Source of the DNA: Lepidostoma basale
Taxonomy: Eukaryota > Arthropoda > Insecta > Trichoptera > Lepidostomatidae
DNA: 64,000 bases
NCBI GenBank assembly: GCA_022606425.2
Contig: JAHDVF020001312.1
Span: 124,001-188,000, forward strand
Direction of reading: 5' to 3'
In this document: positions 9,740 through 20,050 of the stretch, piece after piece
Position numbering within the stretch: position 1 is the stretch's first letter
How the letters are laid out: each line of letters opens with the position of its first letter
The notes under the pieces: generated by a model
Databases searched by the model: none
Told to the model about the DNA's origin: nothing
Seen by the model: the letters and a program-made list of their open reading frames with translations, nothing else
Position numbers and translations under genes: made by a program

Positions 9740-10220
9740 TAAATATTTTTTGTGAATGTATACTTATACTTGTAAACGAAATCCTGGATTTTCACCAAAG
9801 GGTGGTTACTTCAAATTTAATTGTAACTCAATTGAGACGAAGACGCAAGCTGGAAACTGAATATGGATGATCAAGGTGTTTACAGGTGAAAATCATTATC
9901 CATAGATGGCGTTAGTGGGTGGATTATATAGGTTAATCTTGAAAAGATTCACAAGTGTAATCAAATCTACATAGATGGCCAATTAAAATTGACACGTGAA
10001 GATAGATATGGATTTTAAGTATATATACAGTTTCCAAAATTTGTCATGCATGATCATAATAACAAAGGTGGAAGGGGGAATGTTGTAATTACATAAAACG
10101 TGCGCTTAACCCAACCAATGACAGGTCATAAGTCCTGTAAACACCTTGATCATCCATATTCAGTTTCCAGTTTGCGTCTTCGTCTCTATTGAGATACAAT
10201 TAAATTTGAAGCATATCTAA
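9740..10220. mobile_element. Long-inverted-repeat element (family M), subtype A
   Basis: A non-coding element of about 0.4 kb with long inverted ends. The left inner arm runs from CAAATTTAATTGTA through GAGACGAAGACGCA and GGATGATCAAGGTGTTTACA (about 9815-9890); the right arm is its complement (10135-10215). Internal conserved phrases are ATAGATGGCGTTAGTGGGT and CTACATAGATGGC. The same family recurs at 18.0, 23.7, 31.4, 32.1 and 43.7 kb. No transposase is present. The superfamily is unknown. Confidence 0.6.
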
Positions 10221-10234
10221 ATGTTTTGATAAGG

Positions 10235-10300
10235 TTTAAGTAAGGCAAAATATGTCATTCCCATTAAATATAATATAAAATCTAGAAAATTGAGGTTTAT
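10235..10300 (+). repeat. HH12 tail fragment
   Basis: The phrase GGCAAAATATGTCATTCCCA followed by TAAAATCTAGAAAA-like sequence is the 3' side of an HH12 unit. The core is lost. Confidence 0.4.
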
Positions 10301-10595
10301 ATTAGTATTTATTGATTGTTTCCAAAAACACATTTAAAATCCACCATGAGTATTTGAAATTACGTACTTTTTTGCTCTGCCAAACCATGTGTTCCAAGTC
10401 TTTGAAAACCTATAACGCATGTTATTCCAATAAAATTTAATAATTTTTAGGGGAAAAGTGTAAAATATAAAATATATAATTTTTTTAAATTATGAATTTC
10501 ATTATTTTAGTTATTCAATCGAAAAAACTATCTAAATAGAGGGCATCGATTGGTGGAGTGGATCCAGAGAATGATACCGAAGGGCCAAATAACAT

Positions 10596-10652
10596 AATGG
10601 ATAACGATAATGGATAATGGATAACGATAATGGATAATGGATAAAAAAAATC
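10596..10652. repeat. Short tandem repeat (GATAATGGATAACGATAATG)n
   Basis: About three copies of an imperfect unit mixing GGATAACGATAAT and GGATAAT. Confidence 0.7.
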
Positions 10653-11600
10653 TGTAATGCTTTAGATATGTTTAAAAATAAATAAATGAAATAAATGAAA
10701 TGATAGACTCGCAGAACTAGCCACAAAAAAATCCCCTGCGGACACCTTCCAGCTTAAAGACTACCTAAGAGAATGAGGTAATATTGGATCTCATTATCCC
10801 CAAAGACATAATTAATATGTCACAAATCGTGAGATATATTAAAACAAAATAATAATTTTAGATTTTGGAAATCATCCGTATCTAATGTGAAAATTTTAAT
10901 TCATGGTATTTTTTCGGAGAATTTACAGGCAGAAATATAAAGTTTTTCTTATAAATATATTTACACACATTGATCACTTACGTAAAACCATAAACATTGA
11001 TATTTCTCTTAGAAGTCTCACGAAAACACAAGATAAGAACATTACGAAAATAGTTTGCACAATAAAATTTAAATTTCGTAACAAAGCCAACAGAAAACCT
11101 AGTATTTTCAACTCCCACAAGTCTTTTCACTTCACCCCGCTGTTCTTAAACTTTCAACTTATTTATGAACCACTCACGTAAGAGTTTAACTTTTACCATA
11201 GTTTTAAAATAGTACCGTCAAACGCACCTACCATATTGATCGAGAGGGCAGAAATAAAGTCATTTTAGCTTTCACAAAGCCCCCCATTCATAAATAACTA
11301 ACGCCAACAGCGTAGCCACGAAGAAAAGCCTTCGCCAGAAAATACACCATTTTTTCCATCGGAGATACCTAACAAAGAGATCAGCAGAACCTGCAAAATG
11401 TACCTATGGCAAAGTGAGATGGAGTCGACAGAGAAAATGATTCTAGAGAGATCACAACTAGAAGAAAGATCCAGCGAAGATTCCACAAATCGTGATCCAC
11501 CAGACTACAAAGGGTCGTCGATCACTCGGACAATTACTAAAAATATGGAGAGAAAACTGGACGTCTTCATGAGATCAACAAATTATATATATTGTTTAAA
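10653..11600. other. No recognised gene
   Basis: AT-rich. An open frame at 10903-11181 and the first 60 codons of a frame starting at 11398 show no recognisable domain. The 11398 frame becomes coding-like only where it enters the RTE-A fragment at about 11608. Confidence 0.4.
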
Positions 11601-11604
11601 TAGA

Positions 11605-12030
11605 TCGCAATATGGAGTTCTAGTGCCGACCCTTATATATGGAAGTGAAGCTTGGAGTTGGCAGAAGAAGGATGAAAGTAGGTTAAATGCTGTAGAGGTC
11701 ACTAAGAAGAATGTGCGAGAAATAATGTACGATAGAATATCTAATGATGAAGTAAGAAAGGAATGTAAAGCGGATGAATGCGTGATAAATAAAATCAAGA
11801 AAGGGTCACTAAGATGGTTTGGACTTATAGAACGAATGGATGAGGGAAGAATGGTTAAAGAGATATATACAAGTAGTGTGAATGGAAAAAGTATTCGAGG
11901 AAGGCCAAGGAAGACATGGCATGATCAAATTAATCAATGACTGAAAGGTGGCCATGTTAGAAGTATGAACAATCGACGAGCGTGCATGTCACGATGTGTG
12001 AATGTAGAAGAAAGTTTGGGTCTGTTTTTC
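11605..12030 (+). pseudogene. RTE-A LINE, 3' fragment
   Basis: One frame reads YGVLVPTLIYGSEAWSWQKK, ESRLNAVEVT, MYDRISNDEVRKECKADE, GSLRWFGLIERMDEGRMVKE and GRPRKTWHDQINQ, then stops at 11940. The next segment (GHVRSMNNRRACMSRCVNVEE) continues in another frame. The copy ends at 12016 without the hairpin or TTAG tail. Confidence 0.8.
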
Positions 12031-12244
12031 AAACTCAGCGTATTATTTCAACATTATGTGTTAATTTATTATCCTGTTTAAATATACCTCAAGATATTCG
12101 TAAAGAAGAAGAAGAAGATTTTTTTTTCATATTACTGGAATATATTATATCACCTCACTAAGGAATAATAAAATATTAAATGTAAAGAACGTTTTTTATT
12201 AAATTATTTTTATATTTTTTTTTTTTTATATCATTATATTTTTG

Positions 12245-12737
12245 GGAAATTGCGTCATGTTCTCACTTCCAAAATACCACAATGCCTCAAGACTAAAGTC
12301 TTCAACCAGTGCGTTTTGCCAGTCATGACGTTCGGAGCCGAGACGTGGGCATTGATAAAAGGCCTAGTCTACAGATTCAAGGTTGCCCAACGCGCCATGG
12401 AAAGAGCCATGCTTGGAATAACCTTGAGGGACAGATTTAGAAACGAATTTATTCGACAACAAACCAAGGTGACTGAGTGGGCTCTACGGATAAGCGGGCT
12501 GAAGTGGCGGTGGGCTGGCCATAGCTGTCGGAGAACCGACAGCCGATGGGGAAGACGGGTTCTGGAGTGGAGACCGCGTACAGGATTCCGTAGAGTTGGA
12601 CGTCCCCCTACCCGCTGGACCGACGATCTGAAGAGGATTGCTGGACATGGATGGATGGGAACGGCAATGGATGGGGGGGCGTGCTTTGGGAGAGGCCTAC
12701 ATTCAGCAGTGGATGACAGACGGCTGATGATGATGAT
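12245..12737 (+). pseudogene. RTE-B-type LINE, 3' fragment with (GAT)n tail
   Basis: An open frame (12250-12792) reads VFNQCVLPVMTFGAETWAL, KVAQRAMERAMLGITLRDR, LKWRWAGHSCRRTDSRWGRR, EWRPRTGFRRVGRPPTRW and TDDLKRIAG. This is the C-terminal region of a well-known insect RTE family. It ends in a GATGATGATGATG tail, then SINE-B starts directly. The frame is long and little damaged but lacks the catalytic palm, so it is not autonomous. Confidence 0.85.
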
Positions 12738-12890
12738 GATTGTATTTTATATACTTTGTTTTAGATTTATTTTGTGGACATTGGAGATCTGAAGAAAAGA
12801 ATAGAGTGCCGCATCGGTTAAAGTGTGGCAGTCCACTATTTCTGACTACCCTTTTGGAGAGACGGGGTGATGGTTAGTTAGTTAGTATTA
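12738..12890 (+). mobile_element. SINE-B, 3' half
   Basis: Starts in the T-rich centre (TTTTATATACTTTG), then GAGTGCCGCATCGGTTAAAG and the RTE-A-like 3' end with TTAGTTAGTTAG. The middle GAGGTTCGCAAC block is deleted. Confidence 0.65.
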
Positions 12891-13360
12891 TTTCAAAATT
12901 AATAAGTTCGACATTATTTTGTGAAGCACAATTTTTCAATAAAGCTACGCCACTGATACGCCTAACAAATTTCCATAATCTTGAAGCTTTTTCGCACGCA
13001 GGCCAGGATTTAGAGCTTTCATGAGTGTTGTAGATCAGATAGTTGAACCTTTTTATTTGTAAAGCTCAGTTACTCACTTTTAACTGGTTAGAGTTAAGAC
13101 GTTAGCGAGTTAATCCATTTTTCCTTACTACCTTCACCGATAAATTTCATACTTTTAAAGTGCCTCCAACGTAGTACCATACGAAACAACTTTGTTAACA
13201 TTTACTGCAAAAAGTTTACGTTTGCACGACAAGATTTTTAATCGTTTTAAACATTTTGAACTTACTCTATAATATATAAAATAAATTACCTGCAAGACCT
13301 ATTCAACTCAAATATCAATTAAACTAAAAAAACTACCAAAATGAATTTTTAACTATAGAT
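12891..13360. other. No recognised gene
   Basis: AT-rich sequence without a supported feature. Confidence 0.35.
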
Positions 13361-13364
13361 AAAG

Positions 13365-13745
13365 TGAAGGCGTTAATACTGTGGAATTCCATAATGAAGA
13401 TTTTTTTTATGATTTGAAAACTGTTTTTCTACTTGAGTTTATTTTCCTAGATATGTTTCGAAAGCTTACACTTTTATCATCGGAACAACGATATTAACGG
13501 GTTTTCCTTCAGTGGATCCCTTCTTAATTGTGACAGATTTATCTCGTAATGTTATGTCCCTGGAACTCCGAATAAATTAACTAACACATGTTATACATAT
13601 ATGTTTCTGAGTTCATGCATTCATTGTGTAATACTTTTATTTAGTTCATATCGTTCTGAATATGATGCAGGTGTAAGCCTTCGAAACATGTCGAGAAAAA
13701 TAAATTCTTTATTTAAATAAAATTTGAATTTTTAACCATAAAATC
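13365..13745. repeat. HH6 unit (inverted pair)
   Basis: A minus-strand motif at about 13442-13485 (CCGATGATAAAAGTGTAAGC, TTTCGAAACATATC) and a plus-strand motif at about 13665-13710 (GTGTAAGCCTTCGAAACATG then TCGAGAAAAATAAA). The left outer end carries the complement of the module TGGAATTCCA plus TTAACGCCTT. The plus copy has lost part of its core. Confidence 0.5.
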
Positions 13746-14165
13746 AATGTTTTTAACAAGAAACTATTCGGTAACTTAAAAATTCGTACAACGATAAATC
13801 ATTTGTGGTTTAACCACTAAGTTTATTTTATTATTTTTTTTAAAACACTAACCTGACGTTATTATATTTATTTTACAATCTTATTATGAAGAAGGAATCT
13901 GGTCGTGTCCAGGCTTGAACCCATGTCCCCTAGATCAGCCTTGATTGAAACCTTGATTGAATTTATTTTATATAAATTATATAAATAGTGACAAATTTTT
14001 TTCCCATGCGAGGGCATTTTCAAACTGAACCTAATCGCCAAACAGTGTGTCCTTATATTGATTTTAGAAAACATTAGGGTAGGGGAAATTTACATAATGG
14101 AAATTTTTGAGTTGTTATTTAAAACAATTTTAAGGGTTTTCTTAGAACTAATGATGAGTGATAAG

Positions 14166-14421
14166 TTAATTTACAACTGAATTTCTAGGAATTTTTGAGG
14201 TCCAGTACATAATAATAAACAGTAACATTTAAATTCACAACTGGATTACTAGGAATTTTTGAGGTTCAATACATAATAATAAACAGTAACATTAAAATTC
14301 ACAACTTGATTACTAGGAATTTTTCAGGTTCAATACAAAATAATAAACAGTCACATTTAAATTCACAACTGGATTTCCAGGAATTTTTGAGGTTCAATAT
14401 ATAATGATACACAAGGCAAAA
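14166..14421. repeat. Four tandem copies of a 64-bp repeat
   Basis: The phrase CACAACTGGATT-AGGAATTTTTGAGG recurs at 14174, 14238, 14302 and 14366, exactly 64 bp apart, with light divergence. It lies inside the HH13 unit. Confidence 0.85.
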
Positions 14422-14507
14422 CGAATTTGTCACTAGTTATAAAATTTACATAAATTATTTTTGTAAAACTCCATTATTAATTTATACTAGTAAACACGAT
14501 TATTAAT

Positions 14508-14640
14508 TGGTTTTATCGACGTGCGTGCATAGTACGATGTGTGAATGTAGAGGAAACCCGAGAGGTATGCCAGGACAGAGCATTGTGGCGATCCATTTTC
14601 TCTGCCTACCCCTCCGGGAAATTGGCGTGATGGTTATTTA
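14508..14640 (+). mobile_element. RTE-A LINE, last 130 bp
   Basis: Very short 5'-truncated copy starting at CGACGTGCGTGCAT and ending with the hairpin and GGCGTGATGGTTATTTAG. It lies within the right arm of the HH13 unit (TAAACACGATT on one side, AAACAATCGTGTTTAC on the other). Confidence 0.7.
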
Positions 14641-14715
14641 GTAACATAAATTAAATCCAAGTGAAACCACTAAACAATCGTGTTTACTATTATAAATTAT
14701 ATATATATAATTAAT

Positions 14716-15190
14716 TCTATGGTTTTACGTTCCAATTCATTCAGAAAATATTTCACAACAAATTGAGTAATGTCCCCAATAAAACCTTCAGTTATTTCGT
14801 CCTATTTCAGGAACCCAATTCGGTCAAACATCTCTCCATTAATATTAGGATAAATTTCCAGGATAACGGCCATAACAGAGGCCCGAGATATATCTCAATG
14901 GCCCAGTTCGTTACAGGGATGTTAGACGCGTGACCTGAATTCTCTTGCTTCCCTTGGGATGGAAACATACGTCTAACTAGCTATACGAACAATCCACCTT
15001 AAGGTGTTGTGAAATTAGTAGCTACATCCGGAAGCAAATAATTCCTTTGATTTTCTTTGTCATATGCGCATTTAACGTAAAATTCATTTTATATTCTTCA
15101 AATAATTAATGTTTTTAATTTAAATTTCTTAGTAGAATCATCATTTTAAATAATGAAAACAAAAAAAATTATACAAAAATTCTTTATTAT
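14716..15190. other. No recognised gene
   Basis: Slightly less AT-rich in the middle (14800-15010), but no coding signature or repeat found. Confidence 0.35.
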
Positions 15191-15221
15191 TATGTATTTA
15201 GTGTGCTTCCACTTGTGTTTA

Positions 15222-15268
15222 TGTTCGACCGGTTTCGGCAGCTTGTAGCCATCGTCTGGTACCTACAT
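15222..15268 (-). ncRNA. HH10 hammerhead-like motif
   Basis: On the minus strand: CAGACGA (one change from CTGACGA), extra T, GGC-TACAAGCT-GCC as stem II, GAAA, and the palindrome ACCGGT followed by C, giving a GUC cleavage site. Stem I is weak. Confidence 0.4.
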
Positions 15269-15424
15269 CAATTTTTTTTTATATTGTATAACAAAAATAG
15301 TGGTGGAGATAATTTTTTTTTTCCTGATTCTAAATAATGTATTACTGTTATTAAGTTGTAGTTGAAATGATTCTATATAAAGTAAATTTTGGGTTGATTT
15401 GTTTACTATATAATTAAACAGCAA

Positions 15425-15692
15425 TTACTAACTAACTAACTAACTAACCATCACGCCGTCTCCCCGCGAGGGTAGGCAGAAAAAATAGACTGCCACAATT
15501 TAATCGATGCGGCACTCCATCCTTCTCTTTTCGCCCCCGCGAGAGACGCGGTGTGATGGATTGCGAACCTCATCGCCACCAATAGGCATCTCCCGCGCAC
15601 ACTTCGATTCTCCAATGTCTACAAAATAAATCTAAATCAAATTATATAAAATACAATGATATAAAATAAAATAAAATAGCAAATTCTTCAGA
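15425..15692 (-). mobile_element. SINE-B, minus strand
   Basis: Minus-strand copy with tail (CTAACTAACTAACTAACC at the left), the RTE-A-like hairpin, GCGGCACTCCATCCTTCTC, the GGTTCGCAAT block and the T-rich centre (seen as ATAAAATAAAATAAAAT). The 5' quarter is missing. Confidence 0.7.
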
Positions 15693-15954
15693 TCTAAATA
15701 GTGTAAACATAATTAATTGGAATGGAAAAGTCTCTTTTATGAACGTTTTTATATTTTATGGGAATGGCATTTTTATTTATAAAGATTAATTTATTTATAA
15801 TGGACATAAGATTTTTAAATATATAATAATTATCAAAAAAAATTAAATAGAGGACATCGTTCGGTAAAGTATAATGAATCCAGAAGACTTAAATGAGTTT
15901 AAAGTTGAAAAATGAAATACAACTTCCTTAAAAGGATTTTTTATACAACAACAA

Positions 15955-16250
15955 ACTAGCACGCCGTTTCCCCGCAGGGGTAGGCAGAGAGAATAAACCG
16001 CCACTCTTATCTATCCTGACATACCTCTATAGATTCTTACACACTCATACAGCGAGTCATACACTTACGTCGATTCTTCCGGCTTCTAACATGACCAACC
16101 TTTAAAATTTGATTAATTTGGTCATGTCATGTTTTCCTTGGTCTACCTCGACTTCATACTCTATTTACATCGTTAACGTATACTTGTTTAACCATTCTGC
16201 TCTCATCTTTCTTCTGCCAGTTCCATGCTTCGCTTCCATACATAAGGGGA
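15955..16250 (-). pseudogene. RTE-A LINE, 3' fragment
   Basis: Minus strand from the hairpin (CGTTTCCCCGCAGGGGTAGG) to AGTTCCATGCTTCG. An internal deletion joins the VYVNDV region directly to the YGSEAWNWQK region, so the MRSLRRMC-to-SLRWFGH block is missing. Confidence 0.75.
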
Positions 16251-16487
16251 TTTTTTATATGAGCTGTTTAACATAATGTTTTTATATTTCCTTTCGAAAT
16301 CAATTGTTTTCACACAACAACCCAAATTCAATTCAGAAATGATTGGCTTATTCTTTACAGAGCAATTTTCCCTAACAAACTTTTTAAGTATTCTTGGAAT
16401 CAATTCATCTTTGAAGAACCTTTTCAAGTTTCTTTGAAGACTATTCAATATCATTAGATAAATTGTTTTCTCAGAATCGTTAATCAC
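16251..16487 (-). CDS. Unidentified open frame, about 79 codons
   Basis: The minus-strand frame continues beyond the RTE-A fragment. It reads INDSEKTIYLMILNSLQRN, LKRFFKDELIPRILKKF and ELNLGCCVKTIDFERKYKN. It is lysine-rich, looks more protein-like than most frames here, and has a stop upstream of 16487. I do not recognise it. It could be a decayed transposon protein or chance. The last 15 codons in the same frame are RTE-A read out of frame. Confidence 0.2.
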
Positions 16488-16490
16488 CGT

Positions 16491-16804
16491 AATTCAACCG
16501 TTGTGCTCCTTATAATATAAAACTTTATCATTTACAAACATATTTTTATTACTAGTTATATGAAACGTTTAAAACATTAAAGAAAATCAATATGAAAAAA
16601 TTTATATATTTTTATTTTGAACTCATTACTTACTGTTTAATTGAAACACATTGTTTTATAATATCACAATTAATTTAATTTCTATGAAATTGTCGCGACA
16701 ACTATGTGATCAGATGTTACAATCAACTAAAATACAAATTGAAAAACATAGACTCAGGATTCAAAAATCATTTCGTAGAAGGTAAAACAATTGTGATATT
16801 TCTT
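16491..16804. other. No recognised gene
   Basis: AT-rich; nothing supported. Confidence 0.35.
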
Positions 16805-17065
16805 TTTAGATATATTTAAGGCGTTAACGCTGGAATTCCATTTTAATTTATTAATTGTTTCTTGAACAATGATGTAAAATTCCATATTAAATAATTAATA
16901 CGAATGAAAACGTCAGTTTTCTAGAAGTTTTATAACATACTATGGGAATGACAGGTTTCGCCCTTCGAAGGCATTATTGATAATGCCTTAGAATGGCAAA
17001 ACATATCATTCCCATAAAATATAATACAAACTTTTTGAAAATTTACGTTTTCATTCGTAATAATT
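16805..17065. repeat. HH12 inverted pair
   Basis: Near-palindromic unit. A minus-strand copy (16905-16980) and a plus-strand copy (16980-17065) meet head to head at GGCATTATTGATAATGCC. Both carry the GAAAC or AAAAC plus palindrome block and the outer phrase ACGTTTTCATTCGTA. The left flank holds the complement of TGGAATTCCA and GTTAACGCCTT. Confidence 0.55.
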
Positions 17066-17126
17066 ATTCCAGATTAACGTTTATTTATAAAATAAAACAA
17101 TGTTTTTTCTACTTTTGAGTTTATTT

Positions 17127-17171
17127 TTCTCGATTTGTTTCAAAGGCTTACAGCTTCATCATCGGGAGAAC
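17127..17171 (-). ncRNA. HH6 hammerhead-like motif
   Basis: Minus strand: stem I TTCTC (17166-17170) pairs fully with GAGAA after the cleavage position. The core is CCGATGA (17159-17165), followed by an extra T, stem II GAAGC/GCCTT-like, then GAAAC. The palindrome is changed to ACAAAT. This copy shows that HH6 had a five-base-pair stem I. Confidence 0.5.
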
Positions 17172-17173
17172 GA

Positions 17174-17222
17174 TATAAAGCGATGATGAAGATGTAAGCC
17201 TTGAAAACATGTCGAGAAAAAT
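17174..17222 (+). ncRNA. HH6 hammerhead-like motif, inverted partner
   Basis: Plus strand: GCGATGATGAAGATGTAAGC, CTTGAAAACATGTCGAGAAA. The palindrome ACATGT and the GAGAA arm are intact. The core C is replaced and stem I is lost on the 5' side. Confidence 0.45.
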
Positions 17223-17299
17223 TAACTAAAACAGCGCTTTAATTCATAAAAAATCGATTCGAAAAATCACGAAAGTTTGACATTTCATATATTATATTA

Positions 17300-17352
17300 T
17301 TGTAACACCTGATGATGTCAACATTGGTTGATGAAACAGCTGCCGTAAAATA
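17300..17352 (+). ncRNA. HH8 hammerhead-like motif
   Basis: Exact core CTGATGA (17309-17315), extra T, stem II GTCAAC-ATTG-GTTGAT (17317-17332), GAAA (17333-17336), then CAGCTG followed by CC. The second copy (38.5 kb) keeps the full ACAGCTGT palindrome with GUC, so C replaced U at the cleavage site here. This copy is probably inactive. Confidence 0.5.
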
Positions 17353-17965
17353 ATTACAATTGTGATATTTTATAACACGATTGTTTTTAACAAAGGTTTT
17401 TCATTAACAGTTATAAAATGTTAAAGTATCATAGTGTTTCGGACAAAACAATGGACCATAATTTCTTAAACGAGCCGGGCTTCTGGGCTTCTATGGGAGA
17501 CCGCCACTGACTACTGAGTATAAATAGTGTTTGAGTACACCACGTATTGTATAATGCACGTACATTTAAGAGAAACCGCCTCCATACATTCGAATTAGAT
17601 CAATTTTCCGCGTAGTTTTAAGGTTTTAAGGTTAATCGCTCTCGAATCAGGGCGTACATAAGACATTTCAGTCTGGCTCCTACTATAAATTTTTCCTGAC
17701 AGAAACACATTGCCTCCGCAAACACAATCATTCCCGGGACATTAACATAAACTTTTAACCTGCGTGACTAAACTGAATAACGCATCCTACATTGCCTCAC
17801 CTCTGGATCCGCCCTCATAAATTGTCTCGGGAAATAGCAATAGTTTCTTGTGAAAGTTCAAACATGAATAGTTAGTTTTTGATACCAAAATTTGTTTGTC
17901 ACATCAATATGCTATGTTGTATATTTTAAATAAAATAGTTTTTGTATCTAAACCACTTTATTTGG
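17353..17965. other. No recognised gene
   Basis: Contains the HH8 flank (AAAACAATGG near 17445, shared with 38.6 kb) but no coding signature. Confidence 0.35.
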
Positions 17966-17966
17966 T

Positions 17967-18012
17967 AACATCTACCGGTTTCATTCCCACCGGAGCTTCT
18001 TAAGAGGGAGAG
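17967..18012 (-). ncRNA. HH11 hammerhead-like remnant
   Basis: Minus strand: CTTAAGAAGCTCCGGTGGGA, ATGAAACCGGTAGATG. The palindrome ACCGGT is kept. Core and stem II are degraded. It is similar to 38671-38716. Confidence 0.35.
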
Positions 18013-18034
18013 AAAATAAATAAAATAAAATAAT

Positions 18035-18300
18035 TTAAGGATTAATTGCATCTCAATAGAGACGAAGATATAAATTATTTGGAATCAGAATATGGTAGTC
18101 GAGGCGTTTACAGGACTTATGACCTGTCATTGGTTGGGTTAAGCGATCACTTAATGTTTAACAACATTCACCATTCCGCCCTTCTTACGACACCACGTCT
18201 GACAATTTTTTGGAACTTGTATATATGTTAATATTTTTTAATAACTTCACTGTTGGTAGGTCCATCTACACCAGTGCCATCTTTTAAGATAATTTGTAAG
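18035..18300 (+). mobile_element. Family M element, subtype B, half copy
   Basis: Left half of the subtype: AAGGATTAATTG, CTCAATAGAGACGAAGAT, GGTAGTCGAGGCGTTTACAG and CATTCCGCCCTTCTTACGAC. The right arm is missing. Confidence 0.55.
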
Positions 18301-18423
18301 CTTTAAGCAGAAATTCTTTATTATTGCAATGTGAAAGGCTTTTACGCAATTATCACATTGCTAGATAACGCCTAGAGTGAAACTCCAATTTTTATGCTAT
18401 TAACTTGTACCAGTTTTTTATAG

Positions 18424-18502
18424 AATTTGTATTTTTTTTGTATACAAATACTTTTAGAATTGTATTTGACTACAAATATACAAAAAAAAAAATTCTATAT
18501 AA
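18424..18502. repeat. Small fold-back
   Basis: AATTTGTATTTTTTTTGTAT on the left is nearly complementary to the sequence at 18470-18500. It forms an imperfect hairpin with no known relatives in the window. Confidence 0.4.
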
Positions 18503-19224
18503 AAAAAGCGTTTTTTAATTTAACCATAAATTTAACAATCATACACAGACATTACGATCCATAACTCTTCCGATCACCCATTATCTCATGAACATGCAGC
18601 ATTTCACTCGTTAATTCATCGTCTTGTTTAAATCACCTTATCAGATATAGATTACCTTCATGAACATTCAATCATCAAATAAATTGCTCGAAATAATGGA
18701 TATAAACCCCAATAAATAGATTCAATTCTTAGTTAAAAACAAAATTTAGCTTCCAAAATATATATATATATAATAGTTTTCCAAATACTTCAAATAATCA
18801 CATTTAAAAAAACCTTCCTCCAATTATTAAGCCAGCTACCTACACAAATAATTAAATTTAACCATACGGTTGTTTACCAATTGACATGTAATGATTGTGA
18901 TGCATTTCATGCAGGTAAAACCGCTAGAAATGTGAATATTAATGGTTTCTCTGAATTCGCCAACCATCTGTTAGGGACAAACCACACATATCTTAAAAAT
19001 TCTGTCCTGAAAGGGTTTCACTAAAATTCCCCGGATGTGTAATTAGATAACTTGGAAACATTACAAATTAAGAAAGCCTTTAACAATAATCTACCCTTAA
19101 TTAATTACTAAACTAATATTTTCTATAGTCGCATTTTAGCCATGTTCCGCTTTGAAAATAATTTTAAATATTTCCATTAAAAAAATTAACTCCCTTGTCC
19201 GCCACTAAAATCCTAATAAAGTAA
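18503..19224. other. No recognised gene
   Basis: AT-rich. An (AT)n run lies at 18759-18772. Nothing else is supported. Confidence 0.35.
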
Positions 19225-20050
19225 TCTATCTTTCAGCCAGCTTTGATATCAGGAAGGTGTCAAATAGGGGTGTGTAATGTCGCCATGATTGTTGAATGTA
19301 TATATGGACAAGTGTATGAAATAACTGAAAGGGTTGAATGCAGGTTCAAAAATGAACGGGGTGTCAGTAAGCTGTCTATTGTATGCGAACGACGCAGTGC
19401 TACTTGCAGACTACGAGCATGAACTACAAGTCCTGGTGTTTAATAGTATGTATGAGATATGCAAGCGATACGATTTAATGATGAATGTGAATAAGTCCAT
19501 GATAATGATTTTCGAAAAAAAGGAAACATGACAGTTTGCAACATTAGTGTGAACGGAAAATCGAGAACAAGTGGATGAATTAATTTATTTCTAAAGTATG
19601 TTTACAAAGGATGTGAGAGTGGAAAAGGATATTGAAAGAAGGGTTGGGGCAGGCAACAGAGTAAATTGTACATTCAAAGTTTTCGTCCCAAACAACAGCT
19701 TATCCATAAAAGTTAAGATGGCAGCTCAAAATAGGTTCTTGTTCCGACCATTATATTATATATAAAATTAAAGCATGGAACTGGCAAAAAAGTATGAAAG
19801 TAGAATAAATGCAGTTGATATGAGATCTCTAAGACGAATATAAGATCTAAATCTTTATACGATACGAACAATGCGGTGCGAATGAGAGTGTTATGAACAA
19901 AATAACGAAAGGATCGTTAAGATGGTTTTGACACATGGAAAGAATGAGTAAAGACAGAATGGTGAAATTGGTATATGTAAACAACGTGAACAGAGGTAGA
20001 AAAAGAGAAAGGCCGAGGAAAACGTGGCACGATCAAATCAATCAAATATG
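19225..20050 (+). pseudogene. RTE-A LINE, reverse-transcriptase part, interrupted
   Basis: Covers the palm to the C-terminus. Readable pieces are FDIRKV near 19240, NVYMDKC-like sequence, SCLLYANDAVLLADYEHEL (19370-19430), MNVNKSMIMIFEKKE, RRVGAGNRVN, SRINAVDMRSLRRI and GRPRKTWHDQINQ-like sequence. The catalytic YADD box reads YAND, so one metal-binding aspartate is lost. Stops and frameshifts are frequent. The copy is cut at about 20050 by a LINE-C and SINE-T insertion and resumes at about 20788. Confidence 0.8.

Larger units (their letters stand above)
13980..14715. repeat. HH13 unit (inverted pair) with RTE-A inserted
   Basis: The minus-strand motif (GCGAGGGCATTTTCAAAC, about 14008-14030) and plus-strand motif (AAGGCAAAACGAATTTG, about 14413) form an inverted pair. 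The right outer end matches AATCGTGTTTACTATTATAA of other HH13 units. Its centre holds a four-copy tandem repeat, and an RTE-A tail fragment interrupts the right arm. Confidence 0.5.

Noticed and set aside
11398..11600. First 60 codons of the 180-codon frame as a host exon
   Set aside because: No recognisable domain, and the coding-like part begins only at the RTE-A fragment; likely a chance run-in.
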